From: Fimbriimonas ginsengisoli Gsoil 348 | GTDB taxonomy: Bacteria > Armatimonadota > Fimbriimonadia > Fimbriimonadales > Fimbriimonadaceae | DNA length: 64,000 nt | Reading direction: 5' to 3' | Assembly (NCBI RefSeq): GCF_000724625.1 | Contig: NZ_CP007139.1 | Coordinates: forward strand, 2,294,001 to 2,358,000 | Shown here: positions 51,201 through 59,599 of the stretch, piece after piece | How positions within the stretch are numbered: position 1 is the first letter of the stretch | Layout: every line of letters begins with the position of its first letter | Position numbers and translations under genes: made by a program | The notes under the pieces: generated by a model | What the model was told of the DNA's origin: nothing | Databases searched by the model: none | What the model saw: only the letters and a program-made list of their open reading frames with translations

Positions 51201-51448
51201 ACGTTCCGTCCCCCCATCTGCGTGAGATCGATGGACACGGTGCACCATCCCATCTGCTCCAGCTTCGCGAGCGTGCGGATTGAAAGGGAGGATTTCCCCA
51301 TCTGGCGGGAGTTCAGGACGTAGCAGTATTGGGCGTTCCGCAGCGCCTCGAAGAGCTGCTGGTCGCAGTTACGCTCGACGTAGCTGGACGCATCCAGCGG
51401 CAACGTGCCGCCGGATACGAAGAAATTACTTTCACGACCCACCACCAT
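48224..51448 (-). CDS. Membrane-anchored AAA-like ATPase with C-terminal beta-propeller
   Basis: 1074 aa. Residues 15-370 are an AAA_35-type STAND ATPase: P-loop NSRQMGKSS (47-55), Walker B IVLCIDEID (138-146), and ERVYLRDFTVEEM. A membrane helix at 381-403 follows, then a short coiled stretch, then 450-1074 of WD40/quinoprotein-like repeats; the clearest are at the end (NLTFSADGKSFFTCGADGRAVLWD, ADLSPDGKRVVTANDGGSWQLWD, ILFTADGKKVVAACEDGKIRAWE). The propeller may sense a ligand outside and signal through the ATPase. It is the gene before the TIR-ATPase in an apparent operon. Confidence 0.8.
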   Translation of the reverse strand: MVVGRESNFFVSGGTLPLDASSYVERNCDQQLFEALRNAQYCYVLNSRQMGKSSLSIRTLAKLEQMGWCTVSIDLTQMGGRNVTPDQWYIGMAAELGRVLGLRAEILAYWKAKSEFGPMRRFFGALREVVLEKVEQPIVLCIDEIDATRNLPFDTDEFFAGIRECFNRRVQDPAFQRLTFCILGVAVPSDLIRNPTTTPFNIGERVYLRDFTVEEMRRLASALGPNGDTLIERVHYWTGGHPFLSQSLCAAIAADPAIQTSKQVDDLIEKELFGPKARDRNVNLADVANRALNAGFAEPDPERFRADLLSAYARALKGKPVTDDEANRVASLLKLSGLVRSDGMRLRPRNRIYQRVFDAEWIQENMPGQELLRLQQSFRRGIIRATAAYAAVLATVAAFGIFAWTSQRRAEAATVALDRELYIADMNNLRLFEENGDTPRIAQILERTKNSPYRSIEWGLWMKRLHDAKEEYTLDYRAPGKRENGYLTWDGRLICLTDDVTMTATVIDRTSKRTICTRNLTPTQQVVATKTGFLTVDTQVTPAPVVDLISRKELRRIGNPDGRISTLETRPNSDIVLTLEELPNKVPGGRVDLWNLTTGHQTFCWGGPGLSIELPVAFSRDGSRVLITPGRGAGKAGLRNVVVMEPSSHREVDRFTLEDSGAFYDLSDSGKYLLYGDGKSGTIGRDVDRHETIYRRLWSPGETRTAGCFSDGEQKVVTLDRTGKAIVEEFPTGNPLGTILNIWNLSGTASSSEIVAASASVRLFDLRNSVGPRILGQGDRIGRNGQNNLAVFQVSPRGLLRFSDPGLVQGRLSPAPAHFRGYTYNGRWQVEYTKGAAQATIFTDPFSDAKPIRLPMVPINFSGGIARDVFAILMPQTSDILGISGETGEVLWKYHAEGWRNGLWVSPRGDSVFAFVGAAALLVLDAHTGKVRARLERHNLRITNLTFSADGKSFFTCGADGRAVLWDMASLTEKMEFQGNVAQRIGGADLSPDGKRVVTANDGGSWQLWDAVTGVQLADMKASNGSVRSILFTADGKKVVAACEDGKIRAWESSERDPSCRVPVSASSLKDVRR

Positions 51449-51596
51449 CGGCGGTTCCGATACTACAACGATCCGGGAGGTTGTGGTGGAGGGTCGACAA
51501 GGATAAAAGAGGCTTGAGGCAGACCTGAATCCAACGCCGCTTGCACCCGGGGCGCGAGCGGAGCGATTTGTGAGCGTTTCTGCTTGTGGCGGAACG

Positions 51597-52622
51597 TCAG
51601 GACTTCGGCTTCAAACTGGCCAGGGCGTCGGCGAGGCGGGCTTTGTCGTCTTCGCTCTTTGCCTCCGCGAGCAACTTTTCGACGGCTATACGCTGGGCGG
51701 TGGCAAGCGCGTCTTCGGAGGCGACGTGAATGTCTGGGTCCACGCCGGTTCCTTCCCAGTTCGTCTTCGTATAAGGGTTGATCGCTCTGCCGACCGGTAT
51801 GAAGGCGCCGAAGTGGTCGTTTAGCCGAACGACGCCGCCGGGATTTGCGCCTCCCCAGGTGCTGGTCCCCACGATCGTGGCGCGGCGCAGGTTCTTCAGG
51901 TCGTACGAGAACTCCTCGGCGCCCGAACCGGTTCGCTTGGAGGTCAGGACGTAGACCGGCTTACCGACATAGCGGCGACCCGGAAGCTTCGAAAGAGTCC
52001 AGAACTGCTCAGTCCGGTTACCCTCGCGCATATAGATATCGTTCAGGTGCACGGGCTTTGGGTCGAAGAGATAGCTGCAGAGGAGACGGACGGTCGCCGG
52101 GTCTCCACCTCCGTTGTAGCGGACGTCAATGATCAGCGCGTCGGTGTCGCCGACAAAGTCCATCGCGGCCTGGATCGGACGGGCCGCAATCTCCGGATCG
52201 AAGAATCCGTCCACCCGGATATAGCCGACGTTGCCGAGAAGGCGCTCGACCTTTTCGAATCCGGCGTTTGCCTTATGAGTGAACCATCTGTCCTGATCGA
52301 TCTCTTTCTGCGACGGAGCGGCGCGTTGGGCTCGGACCGGAAGCGGCTTCTCGCTGTACCGGACGCGGAAGTGGGCATCTTTACAGATGGCGTTGATATC
52401 TTCCGTGAGCGCTTTGGCAAAGTCGGGACCCGCGCTCAACGTGTCGTAGCCTCCGGAGGCAAGCTTCGCTTTGAGCGCCTCGCCAGCTTTCTTTCCCAGG
52501 TCAGGGAATACGTACCGCTCCTGAATAGCGCTGACGAGCGAATCGATCGTGCTGCGACGGTCGTCGGCGGAGATGTCGGCGGCGACGAGGGAAAGGGAGA
52601 GGGCAAGCAGCGACGTGACCAT
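51597..52622 (-). CDS. S41 family peptidase (tail-specific/IRBP-like)
   Basis: 341 aa. Signal peptide about 1-15. An N-terminal helical part (STIDSLVSAIQERYVFPDLGKKAGEALKAKLASGGYD) precedes the S41 catalytic core: GYIRVDGFF, ALIIDVRYNGGGDPATV, and nucleophile Ser in TSKRTGSGAEEFSYDLK, with GTSTWGGANPGG. No PDZ domain is evident, as in IRBP-type members. It acts in the periplasm. It lies 148 bp upstream of the ATPase-propeller gene in the same direction, so a functional link is possible but not shown. Confidence 0.85.
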   Translation of the reverse strand: MVTSLLALSLSLVAADISADDRRSTIDSLVSAIQERYVFPDLGKKAGEALKAKLASGGYDTLSAGPDFAKALTEDINAICKDAHFRVRYSEKPLPVRAQRAAPSQKEIDQDRWFTHKANAGFEKVERLLGNVGYIRVDGFFDPEIAARPIQAAMDFVGDTDALIIDVRYNGGGDPATVRLLCSYLFDPKPVHLNDIYMREGNRTEQFWTLSKLPGRRYVGKPVYVLTSKRTGSGAEEFSYDLKNLRRATIVGTSTWGGANPGGVVRLNDHFGAFIPVGRAINPYTKTNWEGTGVDPDIHVASEDALATAQRIAVEKLLAEAKSEDDKARLADALASLKPKS

Positions 52623-52678
52623 GGGACGTTTTCAATACGGAATGCGACGGAGGATTGGTTTCAGCCGGCGATCTAATC

Positions 52679-53023
52679 TCACATGTCGAGCGTGCGCTTC
52701 AAAGCCTGCGAGACCTTTTCCGCCTCCTCCCGTGAAAGTTTCCCCTTCCGCTGGGTCAGGCGATTTTTTGGAACCGTTTGAATCTGTTCGCACTTGGCGA
52801 AGCTCTCCTCCGACAAACCATTGCCTTTACTGGGCAAGACCAGTGCATGAGAGGGGATGCGTTCGGAACCCTTTGTGCTAAACGGAACCACGATTGTGAG
52901 CTTGTAGCTCTCGACCCGGTTCAGATGATCGGTCTGGACAACCACACAGGGACGGACTCCGTTCTGCCGGCTATCGGGATGCTCGTTAAAGTCGCACATC
53001 CAGACCTGCCCGCGCTCAATCTG
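52679..53023 (-). CDS. PemK/MazF-type toxin
   Basis: 114 aa from TTG 53023, which overlaps the antitoxin stop by 8 nt. RGQVWMCDFNEHPDSRQNGVRPCVVVQTDHLN and LTIVVPFSTKG...VLPSKGNGLSEESFAKCEQIQTVPKNRL are the MazF/PemK endoribonuclease blocks (conserved Arg and Thr/Ser). It cleaves mRNA at short motifs unless bound by the antitoxin. Confidence 0.85.
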   Translation of the reverse strand, partial: QIERGQVWMCDFNEHPDSRQNGVRPCVVVQTDHLNRVESYKLTIVVPFSTKGSERIPSHALVLPSKGNGLSEESFAKCEQIQTVPKNRLTQRKGKLSREEAEKVSQALKRTLDM

Positions 53024-53255
53024 CAACGCGGTAAGCCTCCTGTTGGGCTCCAGTGGGGAAATCCATATCCTGCATTTCCGAGCTTCCCAAAAGGGCAAAC
53101 CCCTCCGCCAGCGCTTCTTGGTCGAGCTTCTGGAGGCCCAACTCGAGTAGCTGCTCGATGACCTGGGTCTGTGAGCGACCGCGATCCTTGGCGATCTTTT
53201 CGATCCGATCCGCAGTCTCGGTTTGAATCCTCACTCCAATATGAACTTTGGACAT
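53016..53255 (-). CDS. MazE-like ribbon-helix-helix antitoxin
   Basis: 79 aa from ATG 53255. VHIGVRIQTETADRIEKIAKDRGRSQTQVIEQLLELGLQKL is an RHH DNA-binding domain; the acidic C-terminal tail should block the toxin. It precedes and overlaps the toxin gene, the standard order. A TACAAT box lies just upstream of the start and is probably the autoregulated promoter. Confidence 0.8.
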   Translation of the reverse strand: MSKVHIGVRIQTETADRIEKIAKDRGRSQTQVIEQLLELGLQKLDQEALAEGFALLGSSEMQDMDFPTGAQQEAYRVAD

Positions 53256-53338
53256 AGACTCATTGTATTGCAAAACGTTGAACAATCTGTATTCATTTAT
53301 CCAATAGCTGTAGTCGATCCCCCCTTTTTCGGAATCCG

Positions 53339-53366
53339 CTAACCGCTAACTGCCAACCGCCAACAC
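53339..53366. repeat. Family D single arm
   Basis: GCTAACCGCTAACTGCCAAC resembles the right arm of the inverted repeat at 44399-44429; no partner arm is seen here. Confidence 0.5.
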
Positions 53367-53499
53367 CTCATCGGGTAAAAAGGAACAGACGAATGGACGA
53401 CGCGCCCCGAGCTTTCACAACTTTCAGAAAGTTCATGCAAGCCTTGCATTTTCGAAAGCAGCTTGCGCGGAGCCCTTCGGCGGCAGTTTCTGAGGTGTC

Positions 53500-55329
53500 G
53501 TGGTGAACGTGAGTCGGTTCGCCAAGTACGCTTGGCTCGTCCTCCTTTACAATCTAGCCGCGGTGGCTTGGGGCGTCTACGTTCGCGCCAGCAAGTCGGG
53601 CGACGGATGCGGTAGCCATTGGCCGCTGTGCGATGGCGATAGCACCCCGCTGATGGGACCGGGCGCGAAGCTCGTCGAGATGTCCCACCGGATCTCCACC
53701 GGCCTCATCCTGCCGATGGCGCTGGTGATGGTGGTTTGGGCCTGGATCGCCTATCCGAAGAAGCATCTCGTCCGAAAGGCTTCCGGAACGGTCCTAGGAT
53801 TTGTGATCATGGAGGCGCTGGTTGGCGCGGCGCTGGTTAAGTTCGGCCTCGTGACGACTAACGATTCGGCGGCAAGAGCCGGGGTTATGGCGTTCCATGT
53901 GGTCAGCACGTTCTTGCTGCTCGGCGCGATCTCGCTGGCCGCTCTTGGCGCAAGTGGATTGCCGACGCCGCGGCTGAAGGGCCAGAGCACAGTCGGCTGG
54001 ATCATCGGCATGGCTTGCTTCGGCGTCATCACGCTCGGTGTCAGTGGCGCGATCTCCGCGCTCGGGCATCAGCTCCACGAGACGCCGAACGTCCTTCAGG
54101 CGGCGATGAACCCGGCGACCCACTGGATGGTCCGCCTCCAGCCGCTCCACCCGTTCATTGCGGCCAGCATCGGCTTGTATCTGATGCTCGCGGCGGGACT
54201 GCTACAGCACCTGAGGCCGGACCCGCGCGTTAAGGCGGCCACTCGTTGGGTGGTCGGTTTATTCCTGGCGCAGCTTGCGCTTGGCTCGCTCAATATTTGG
54301 CTGAAGGCGCCGATCGAGATGCAGATGGCGCATCTGATGCTGGCCGACGTCAACTGGATCTCGCTCGTCGCGCTGGGGGCGTTCTGCCTCGCCGATGGGA
54401 TCGAGCGAGTCGAATCGCGTCCCGCGCCCGAAGAAGCGGGCGAGTTCGAGCCGCTTCGCGGGCGTGAGCTGATCAAGGCGTACATCGCTCTCACCAAACC
54501 CCGCGTCATCTCGCTTCTGCTCTTCACCACCCTGACCGCCATGGTCGCGGCGAAGGGGCAGTGGCCGGGCACATGGCTCTTCCTGGCGGTGGCGCTTGGC
54601 GGATATATGTCGGCGGGAGCCGCGAACGCGATCAATATGGTGATCGACCGCGACATCGACCTCGCGATGAAACGGACCGCGAAGCGTCCGACGGTGACCC
54701 AGTCGATCCCCTCGCGCGACGCGCTCCTATTCGCTTTCGCACTGGCCGCCTCTTCGTTCGCGCTCCTTTGGTTCGCCGGAACCTTGCTCAGCGCGGTGAT
54801 GGCGTTTAGCGGATTGGTGTTCTACGTCGTCGTCTACACGATGCTTCTCAAGCGTCGCACTTGGTCGAACATCGTCATCGGCGGCGCGGCCGGCGCGTTC
54901 CCGCCGCTGGTCGGCTGGGCGGCGGTGACGAACGATCTTCCGCCGCTATCGCTCTATCTGTTCGCGATCATCTTCGTTTGGACGCCGGTGCATTTCTGGG
55001 CGCTGGCGCTGCTTCTGAAGGACGATTACGCGGCGGCCGGGGTGCCGATGCTGCCGTGTGTGAAAGGCGACCGCCATACCGTGATTCAGATCGGTATTTA
55101 CGGGATCATCACGTTCATCGTGTCGCTGCTTCCGTTCCTGCTTCCCAAAGTCGGATGGATCTACGCGGGGGCGGCTTTCGTCCTTAACGCCATCTTGCTC
55201 TACCTGTGTGTCGAGCTTTATCGTCGCATCGACCGGCCGCGCGCAAGCCGCCTGTTCCATTATTCGATGCTCTACCTGGCCCTGCTTTTCCTCATGTTCG
55301 CGATCGATCGCGCGGTGGTGATGGCATGA
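53500..55329 (+). CDS. Heme A synthase - heme O synthase fusion (CtaA-CtaB)
   Basis: 609 aa with a GTG start. Residues 1-290 are COX15/CtaA: GVYVRASKSGDGCGSHWPLCDG, conserved heme His in MSHRISTG and in LHPFIAASIG. Residues about 320-609 are CtaB/UbiA farnesyltransferase: YIALTKPRVISLLLFTT, NMVIDRDIDLAMKRTAKRP, and WTPVHFWALALLLKDDYAAAGVPMLPCVKG. The fusion would farnesylate heme B and oxidise heme O to A in one protein. Fused forms occur in other deep-branching bacteria such as Thermus. It precedes the act operon and implies an aa3-type oxidase. Confidence 0.93.
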   Translation: MVNVSRFAKYAWLVLLYNLAAVAWGVYVRASKSGDGCGSHWPLCDGDSTPLMGPGAKLVEMSHRISTGLILPMALVMVVWAWIAYPKKHLVRKASGTVLGFVIMEALVGAALVKFGLVTTNDSAARAGVMAFHVVSTFLLLGAISLAALGASGLPTPRLKGQSTVGWIIGMACFGVITLGVSGAISALGHQLHETPNVLQAAMNPATHWMVRLQPLHPFIAASIGLYLMLAAGLLQHLRPDPRVKAATRWVVGLFLAQLALGSLNIWLKAPIEMQMAHLMLADVNWISLVALGAFCLADGIERVESRPAPEEAGEFEPLRGRELIKAYIALTKPRVISLLLFTTLTAMVAAKGQWPGTWLFLAVALGGYMSAGAANAINMVIDRDIDLAMKRTAKRPTVTQSIPSRDALLFAFALAASSFALLWFAGTLLSAVMAFSGLVFYVVVYTMLLKRRTWSNIVIGGAAGAFPPLVGWAAVTNDLPPLSLYLFAIIFVWTPVHFWALALLLKDDYAAAGVPMLPCVKGDRHTVIQIGIYGIITFIVSLLPFLLPKVGWIYAGAAFVLNAILLYLCVELYRRIDRPRASRLFHYSMLYLALLFLMFAIDRAVVMA

Positions 55330-55335
55330 AGTGGC

Positions 55336-55377
55336 ACGGGCGGCCCGCCCGTGGGTATCACGCGCAGCCTGCGCGTG
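55336..55377. repeat. Family A two-hairpin unit
   Basis: ACGGGCG-GCC-CGCCCGT (55336-55352), GGGTAT spacer, CACGCGCA-GCC-TGCGCGTG (55359-55377). The layout and the flanking GTGGC match the unit at 40095, but the second stem has a different, still complementary sequence. Confidence 0.7.
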
Positions 55378-55573
55378 AAGTCGTTTGCTTTGAGGCCGAG
55401 AACCGCCTTGGGCGAGCCGCCCGCGTTACGCGAGCAAGACTTTACGCTCACTCGGTAGAATTCGTTTCACTTCCGACGCCGGTTCGTCACGGACGACAAG
55501 CCGCCGTTATTGCTGCGCACCGGAGGGGCAGCGCAGCGCGGAATCGCCCCCTCACAGCTACGGAGCAATCTTA

Positions 55574-56335
55574 ATGTCTGCCCAAGTCTTTAAGCCGAGC
55601 GCCAACTCGATCGCCCAAGTCGCCATGTTGTCGATCGCGATCGGGGTGCCGACCGTATGGCTATCCATCGCGGGTCTCTCGCGATCGCCTGCCAACACCA
55701 AGGTCGACGTTCCGCTGAACCAGCCAGTGCCGTTCAGCCACCAGCACCATGCGTGGGAGCTTGGTATCGACTGCCGGTATTGCCACACCAGCGTGGAGAA
55801 GTCCTCCTATGCGGGCTTACCGTCGACCGAGACGTGCATGAGCTGCCACTCGCAGATCTGGACGAATTCGCCGCTCCTCGAGCCGGTACGCCGCAGCTAC
55901 GAGACCGGCACGCCGATCAAGTGGAACCTCGTGAACAAGGTGCCCCAGTTCGTGCACTTCAACCACTCGATCCACATCAACCGCGGCATCAACTGCGACG
56001 TGTGCCACGGCGCCGTGCAGTACATGCAGATCACCTTTAAGGGGAACAGCTTCCAGATGGCGTGGTGCCTTCAGTGCCACCGCGCGCCGGAGCGGTATGT
56101 GTACAAAGACGAGACCGCGCCCGCTACCGAAGCGCCGCGAAACCAGGTTTTCAACCTCTACTGGAAGTTCCAAGAGAAAGGAATGTCCAACTTGAGCGAT
56201 CGCGAGAAAGAGATCCTGCACGGAGATTACGGCGGATCGGACGACGCTCAGGATAAGACGAAGGGCAAGGAACTCGTGAGCAAGTACGGCATCCATGTGG
56301 CGCAATTGGCCGACTGTTCGGTTTGCCACTACTAG
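55574..56335 (+). CDS. actA: Alternative complex III pentaheme cytochrome c subunit
   Basis: 253 aa. One N-terminal membrane helix (about 12-35) and five CxxCH heme sites: CRYCH, CMSCH, CDVCH, CLQCH and CSVCH. Five hemes plus a single anchor define ActA, which passes electrons from the quinol-oxidising core towards the monoheme subunit. First gene of actABCDEF; 18-42 bp to actB. Confidence 0.93.
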   Translation: MSAQVFKPSANSIAQVAMLSIAIGVPTVWLSIAGLSRSPANTKVDVPLNQPVPFSHQHHAWELGIDCRYCHTSVEKSSYAGLPSTETCMSCHSQIWTNSPLLEPVRRSYETGTPIKWNLVNKVPQFVHFNHSIHINRGINCDVCHGAVQYMQITFKGNSFQMAWCLQCHRAPERYVYKDETAPATEAPRNQVFNLYWKFQEKGMSNLSDREKEILHGDYGGSDDAQDKTKGKELVSKYGIHVAQLADCSVCHY

Positions 56336-56377
56336 TCGCCGGATTGAAGATTTGTGACTGACGATTTGAGATTAACG

Positions 56378-59300
56378 ATGGATACGAACACGGAGCAGCG
56401 GTTTGACGTCGAGGCAGCGCGAGAGCAGCTCGCGGGCCAGGGCGGCAAGCGTTACTGGCGCACGCTCAGCGAGCTAGCGGACACGCCGGAATTTCAACTG
56501 TGGGTCGAGGACGAGTTCCCGAACCGCCGGTCGATCATGCAGATCAACCGGCGCGACCTGCTGAAGTTCATGGGCGCATCGATGGCGCTCGCGGGGCTTT
56601 CCGGTTGCCGCGGCGTCTTCCTTCCGGAAGACAAGGTCGTCCCGTACGTTCGCCAGCCGGAAGAGCTGGTTCCGGGCAAGTCGCTTTATTACGCCAGCGC
56701 GATTACGCTGGGCGGATACGCAACCGGCGTCCTCGTCGAGCAGCAAGAGGGGCGTCCGATCAAGATCGAAGGAAATCCGGAGCACCCGGCTTCCCTCGGC
56801 GCGCTCGACTCGATCAGCCAGGCGCAAGTCCTAGGATTCTACGATCCCGATCGCGCCGGATCGGTTTTGAACCGGGCCAACCTTGGTTTCGATGCGGATC
56901 TCTCCTCCTGGGAACTGTTCGAAGCGTCTATCAAGAAGCTGTTGGCCGACAAGCAGAAGACCGGCGGAGCCAGCATTCGCATCCTCACCGGCTCGGTCAC
57001 CTCGCCGACGTTCATCGGTCTGATGACGCGGTTCCTGGCGAAATACCCCGCGGTGAAGTGGCACGCCTATGAGCCGGTCGGCCGGGCGAATGCCCACGAG
57101 GGCTCCCGCCTCGCCCTTGGCGGCGCGTACGACACGATCTACGATTTCAGCAAGGCGAACGTGGTGTTCTCCCTCGACGGGGACTTCCTGAGTTCGGTCT
57201 CGAATCCGGCCGCCCTTGTCAATGCCCGACAATTCGCGGAGAAGCGGCGGGTGAAGGGTTACGAGGGGACGATGAATCGTCTCTACGCCATTCAAAGCAC
57301 GCCCACCCTCGCGGGGGCGATGGCCGACCACTGCTGGACGGTTCGCGGCTCCGAGGTTTACGCCCACGCCCTGGCGCTGGCGGCCGCTCTCGGCGTGCCT
57401 GGAGTCAGCGCGGCCGGAGGCTCTTCGATCAGCGCCGCGCATCTCGCGGCGGTCGCGAAGGATCTGACGGATAACGCAGGAGCGAGCATCGTCATCACCG
57501 GCGACCACCAGCCGCCGCAGGTGCACGCGCTTGTCCAGGCGATCAATAGCCACCTCCGAAACTTTGGCGCGACCGTCACCCACATTCCGGCGGTCGATGT
57601 CACCGCCAATCCGGCCGGTTCTCCGGTCGCGGTGGGTGATCTCGCTACGTTGGTTCAGGACCTGAACGGAAACGCGGTCGACACGCTGATCGTCATGGAG
57701 GCGAACCCGGTTTACGACGCCCCGGCCGACCTCAACTTCCGCGACGCGATGCTGAAGGCGCGGACCAAGATCCGCTTCGGCGCGTACGACGACGAGACGA
57801 GCCTTTGGTCGGAGTGGCACCTACCGCTCGCGCATGAGCTGGAAGCCTGGGGCGACGCCCGCGCGTTCGACGGAACGCTGAGCGTCATCCAACCGCTGAT
57901 CGCTCCGCTTTACGAAGGTCGCTCGGCGATCGAGTTCCTCGCCACGCTGCTCGACGAGCCAAAGGGTGGCTACGACCTGGTGCGCGATCACTGGCATCAG
58001 AGCGGAGTCTTCGGTTCGCCGGCTCCCGCGGGCAGCAAATTCGATAACGCATTCGAAAAGAATTGGCGGACGGTCGTCCACGACGGCCTGGTGAAGAATT
58101 CCGCGGTAGCCCCGGCAACGGTTACCGTCACGCTCGACGCGGCGTCCCTTCCTGCCCCGCAGAAGGTAGAGGGAATCGAAGTCAATTTCCGTCCCGACCC
58201 CTGCGTTTACGACGGCCGGTACACCAACAACGGCTGGCTTATGGAGCTGCCGCGCCCGCTGACGAAGCTCACGTGGGATAACGCCGCGATCATGGGGCCG
58301 AAGATGGCGAAGTCGCTCGGAGTAGCCGACGACGACGTCGTCCAGCTCACCCTGAACGGCAAGAACGTGAAGGCGCCAGTCTTTGTGCAGCCCGGACATC
58401 CGGATCAGGCGATCACCGTCCACCTCGGCTTCGGCCGAACGAGGGGCGGCGTCGTCGCATCGGTCGGTGACAACGGCGAGAAGATCGACACCGTCACTTC
58501 GTCCATCAACGACAAGATGGGTGGCGGCGGATTCGACGGCTACGCCCTGCGAACCCAAGCCGCGCCCTACTTCCAAGGCGGTCTCACCGTCACCGTTCTC
58601 TCGCGCAACAGCTACGACCTCGCGACCACCCAGGGACACCAGCCGCTGGATGGCAACCACATCCCGCAGTTCGAGGGAGACGAGCGAGAAGTCGTCGTCG
58701 AGCACAACCTCGCTACCTTCCTGGCCAAAGGGAAAGAGATCGAGGAGAAGCGGAAGGAAGAATATAAGGAGCTGAACGACCAGAATCTCTTCCCCGACCA
58801 GATCTTCCAATACGAGGGGCTGCAATGGGGCATGACGATCGACCTCAACACCTGCATCGGCTGTAACGCATGCGTTACAGCTTGCCAGGCGGAGAACAAC
58901 ATCCCGGTCGTCGGCAAAGAGCAGGTGGCGCGCCATCGCGAGATGCACTGGATCCGAATCGACCGCTACTACAGCGGCGGAGACGACGATCCCGCGGTTT
59001 CCTGGCAGCCGGTGATGTGCGTCCAGTGCGAGAAGGCCCCCTGCGAGCCGGTTTGTCCGGTCGCGGCGACGGTCCACTCTCACGAGGGGCTGAACCAGAT
59101 GACGTACAACCGTTGCGTCGGTACCCGATACTGCAGCAACAACTGCCCCTACAAGGTCCGCCGGTTCAACTATCTGAACTTCACGGACAACCAGAAGCAG
59201 TTCGACGTCCACCTCGACGAGAAACCGAGGATCCCGCTCCTTCGGATGCTGAACAACCCGAACGTCACCGTTCGCGGACGCGGCGTCATGGAGAAGTGCA

Positions 59301-59596
59301 CCTACTGCACGCAGCGGATCAACGAGGTTCGCATCGAAGCGAAGAAGCAGAACCGCGATCCGCTGGACGGCGAGATCGTAACGGCATGCCAGCAGGCGTG
59401 TCCGACCCAGACGATCGTGTTCGGCAACATCGCCGATCCGAAGGCGAAGGTTACCGAGCTTCGGCACGACCCCCGCGCCTACCTTCTTCTGGAAGAATTG
59501 CTTACCCGACCCCGCACTTCGCACCTCGCGAAGCTGCGCAACCCCAATCCCGAGATCCACGGCGCAGCGGCGGCCGGCGCGACGGAGGGAGCCTAA
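56378..59596 (+). CDS. actB: Alternative complex III iron-sulfur/molybdopterin-like subunit
   Basis: 1072 aa from ATG 56378; GTG 56354 is possible. It has a Tat-like motif RRDLLKF followed by a lipobox-like LSGC, so export and lipid anchoring are likely. Residues 80-760 resemble a molybdopterin oxidoreductase (ActB1) that in this complex is not known to carry cofactor. Residues about 810-1020 form the ferredoxin part (ActB2) with four clusters: CIGCNACVTAC, CVQCEKAPCEPVCP, CVGTRYCSNNC, CTYC...CQQACP. It links quinol oxidation to ActA hemes. Confidence 0.93.
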   Translation: MDTNTEQRFDVEAAREQLAGQGGKRYWRTLSELADTPEFQLWVEDEFPNRRSIMQINRRDLLKFMGASMALAGLSGCRGVFLPEDKVVPYVRQPEELVPGKSLYYASAITLGGYATGVLVEQQEGRPIKIEGNPEHPASLGALDSISQAQVLGFYDPDRAGSVLNRANLGFDADLSSWELFEASIKKLLADKQKTGGASIRILTGSVTSPTFIGLMTRFLAKYPAVKWHAYEPVGRANAHEGSRLALGGAYDTIYDFSKANVVFSLDGDFLSSVSNPAALVNARQFAEKRRVKGYEGTMNRLYAIQSTPTLAGAMADHCWTVRGSEVYAHALALAAALGVPGVSAAGGSSISAAHLAAVAKDLTDNAGASIVITGDHQPPQVHALVQAINSHLRNFGATVTHIPAVDVTANPAGSPVAVGDLATLVQDLNGNAVDTLIVMEANPVYDAPADLNFRDAMLKARTKIRFGAYDDETSLWSEWHLPLAHELEAWGDARAFDGTLSVIQPLIAPLYEGRSAIEFLATLLDEPKGGYDLVRDHWHQSGVFGSPAPAGSKFDNAFEKNWRTVVHDGLVKNSAVAPATVTVTLDAASLPAPQKVEGIEVNFRPDPCVYDGRYTNNGWLMELPRPLTKLTWDNAAIMGPKMAKSLGVADDDVVQLTLNGKNVKAPVFVQPGHPDQAITVHLGFGRTRGGVVASVGDNGEKIDTVTSSINDKMGGGGFDGYALRTQAAPYFQGGLTVTVLSRNSYDLATTQGHQPLDGNHIPQFEGDEREVVVEHNLATFLAKGKEIEEKRKEEYKELNDQNLFPDQIFQYEGLQWGMTIDLNTCIGCNACVTACQAENNIPVVGKEQVARHREMHWIRIDRYYSGGDDDPAVSWQPVMCVQCEKAPCEPVCPVAATVHSHEGLNQMTYNRCVGTRYCSNNCPYKVRRFNYLNFTDNQKQFDVHLDEKPRIPLLRMLNNPNVTVRGRGVMEKCTYCTQRINEVRIEAKKQNRDPLDGEIVTACQQACPTQTIVFGNIADPKAKVTELRHDPRAYLLLEELLTRPRTSHLAKLRNPNPEIHGAAAAGATEGA

Positions 59597-59599
59597 CCT

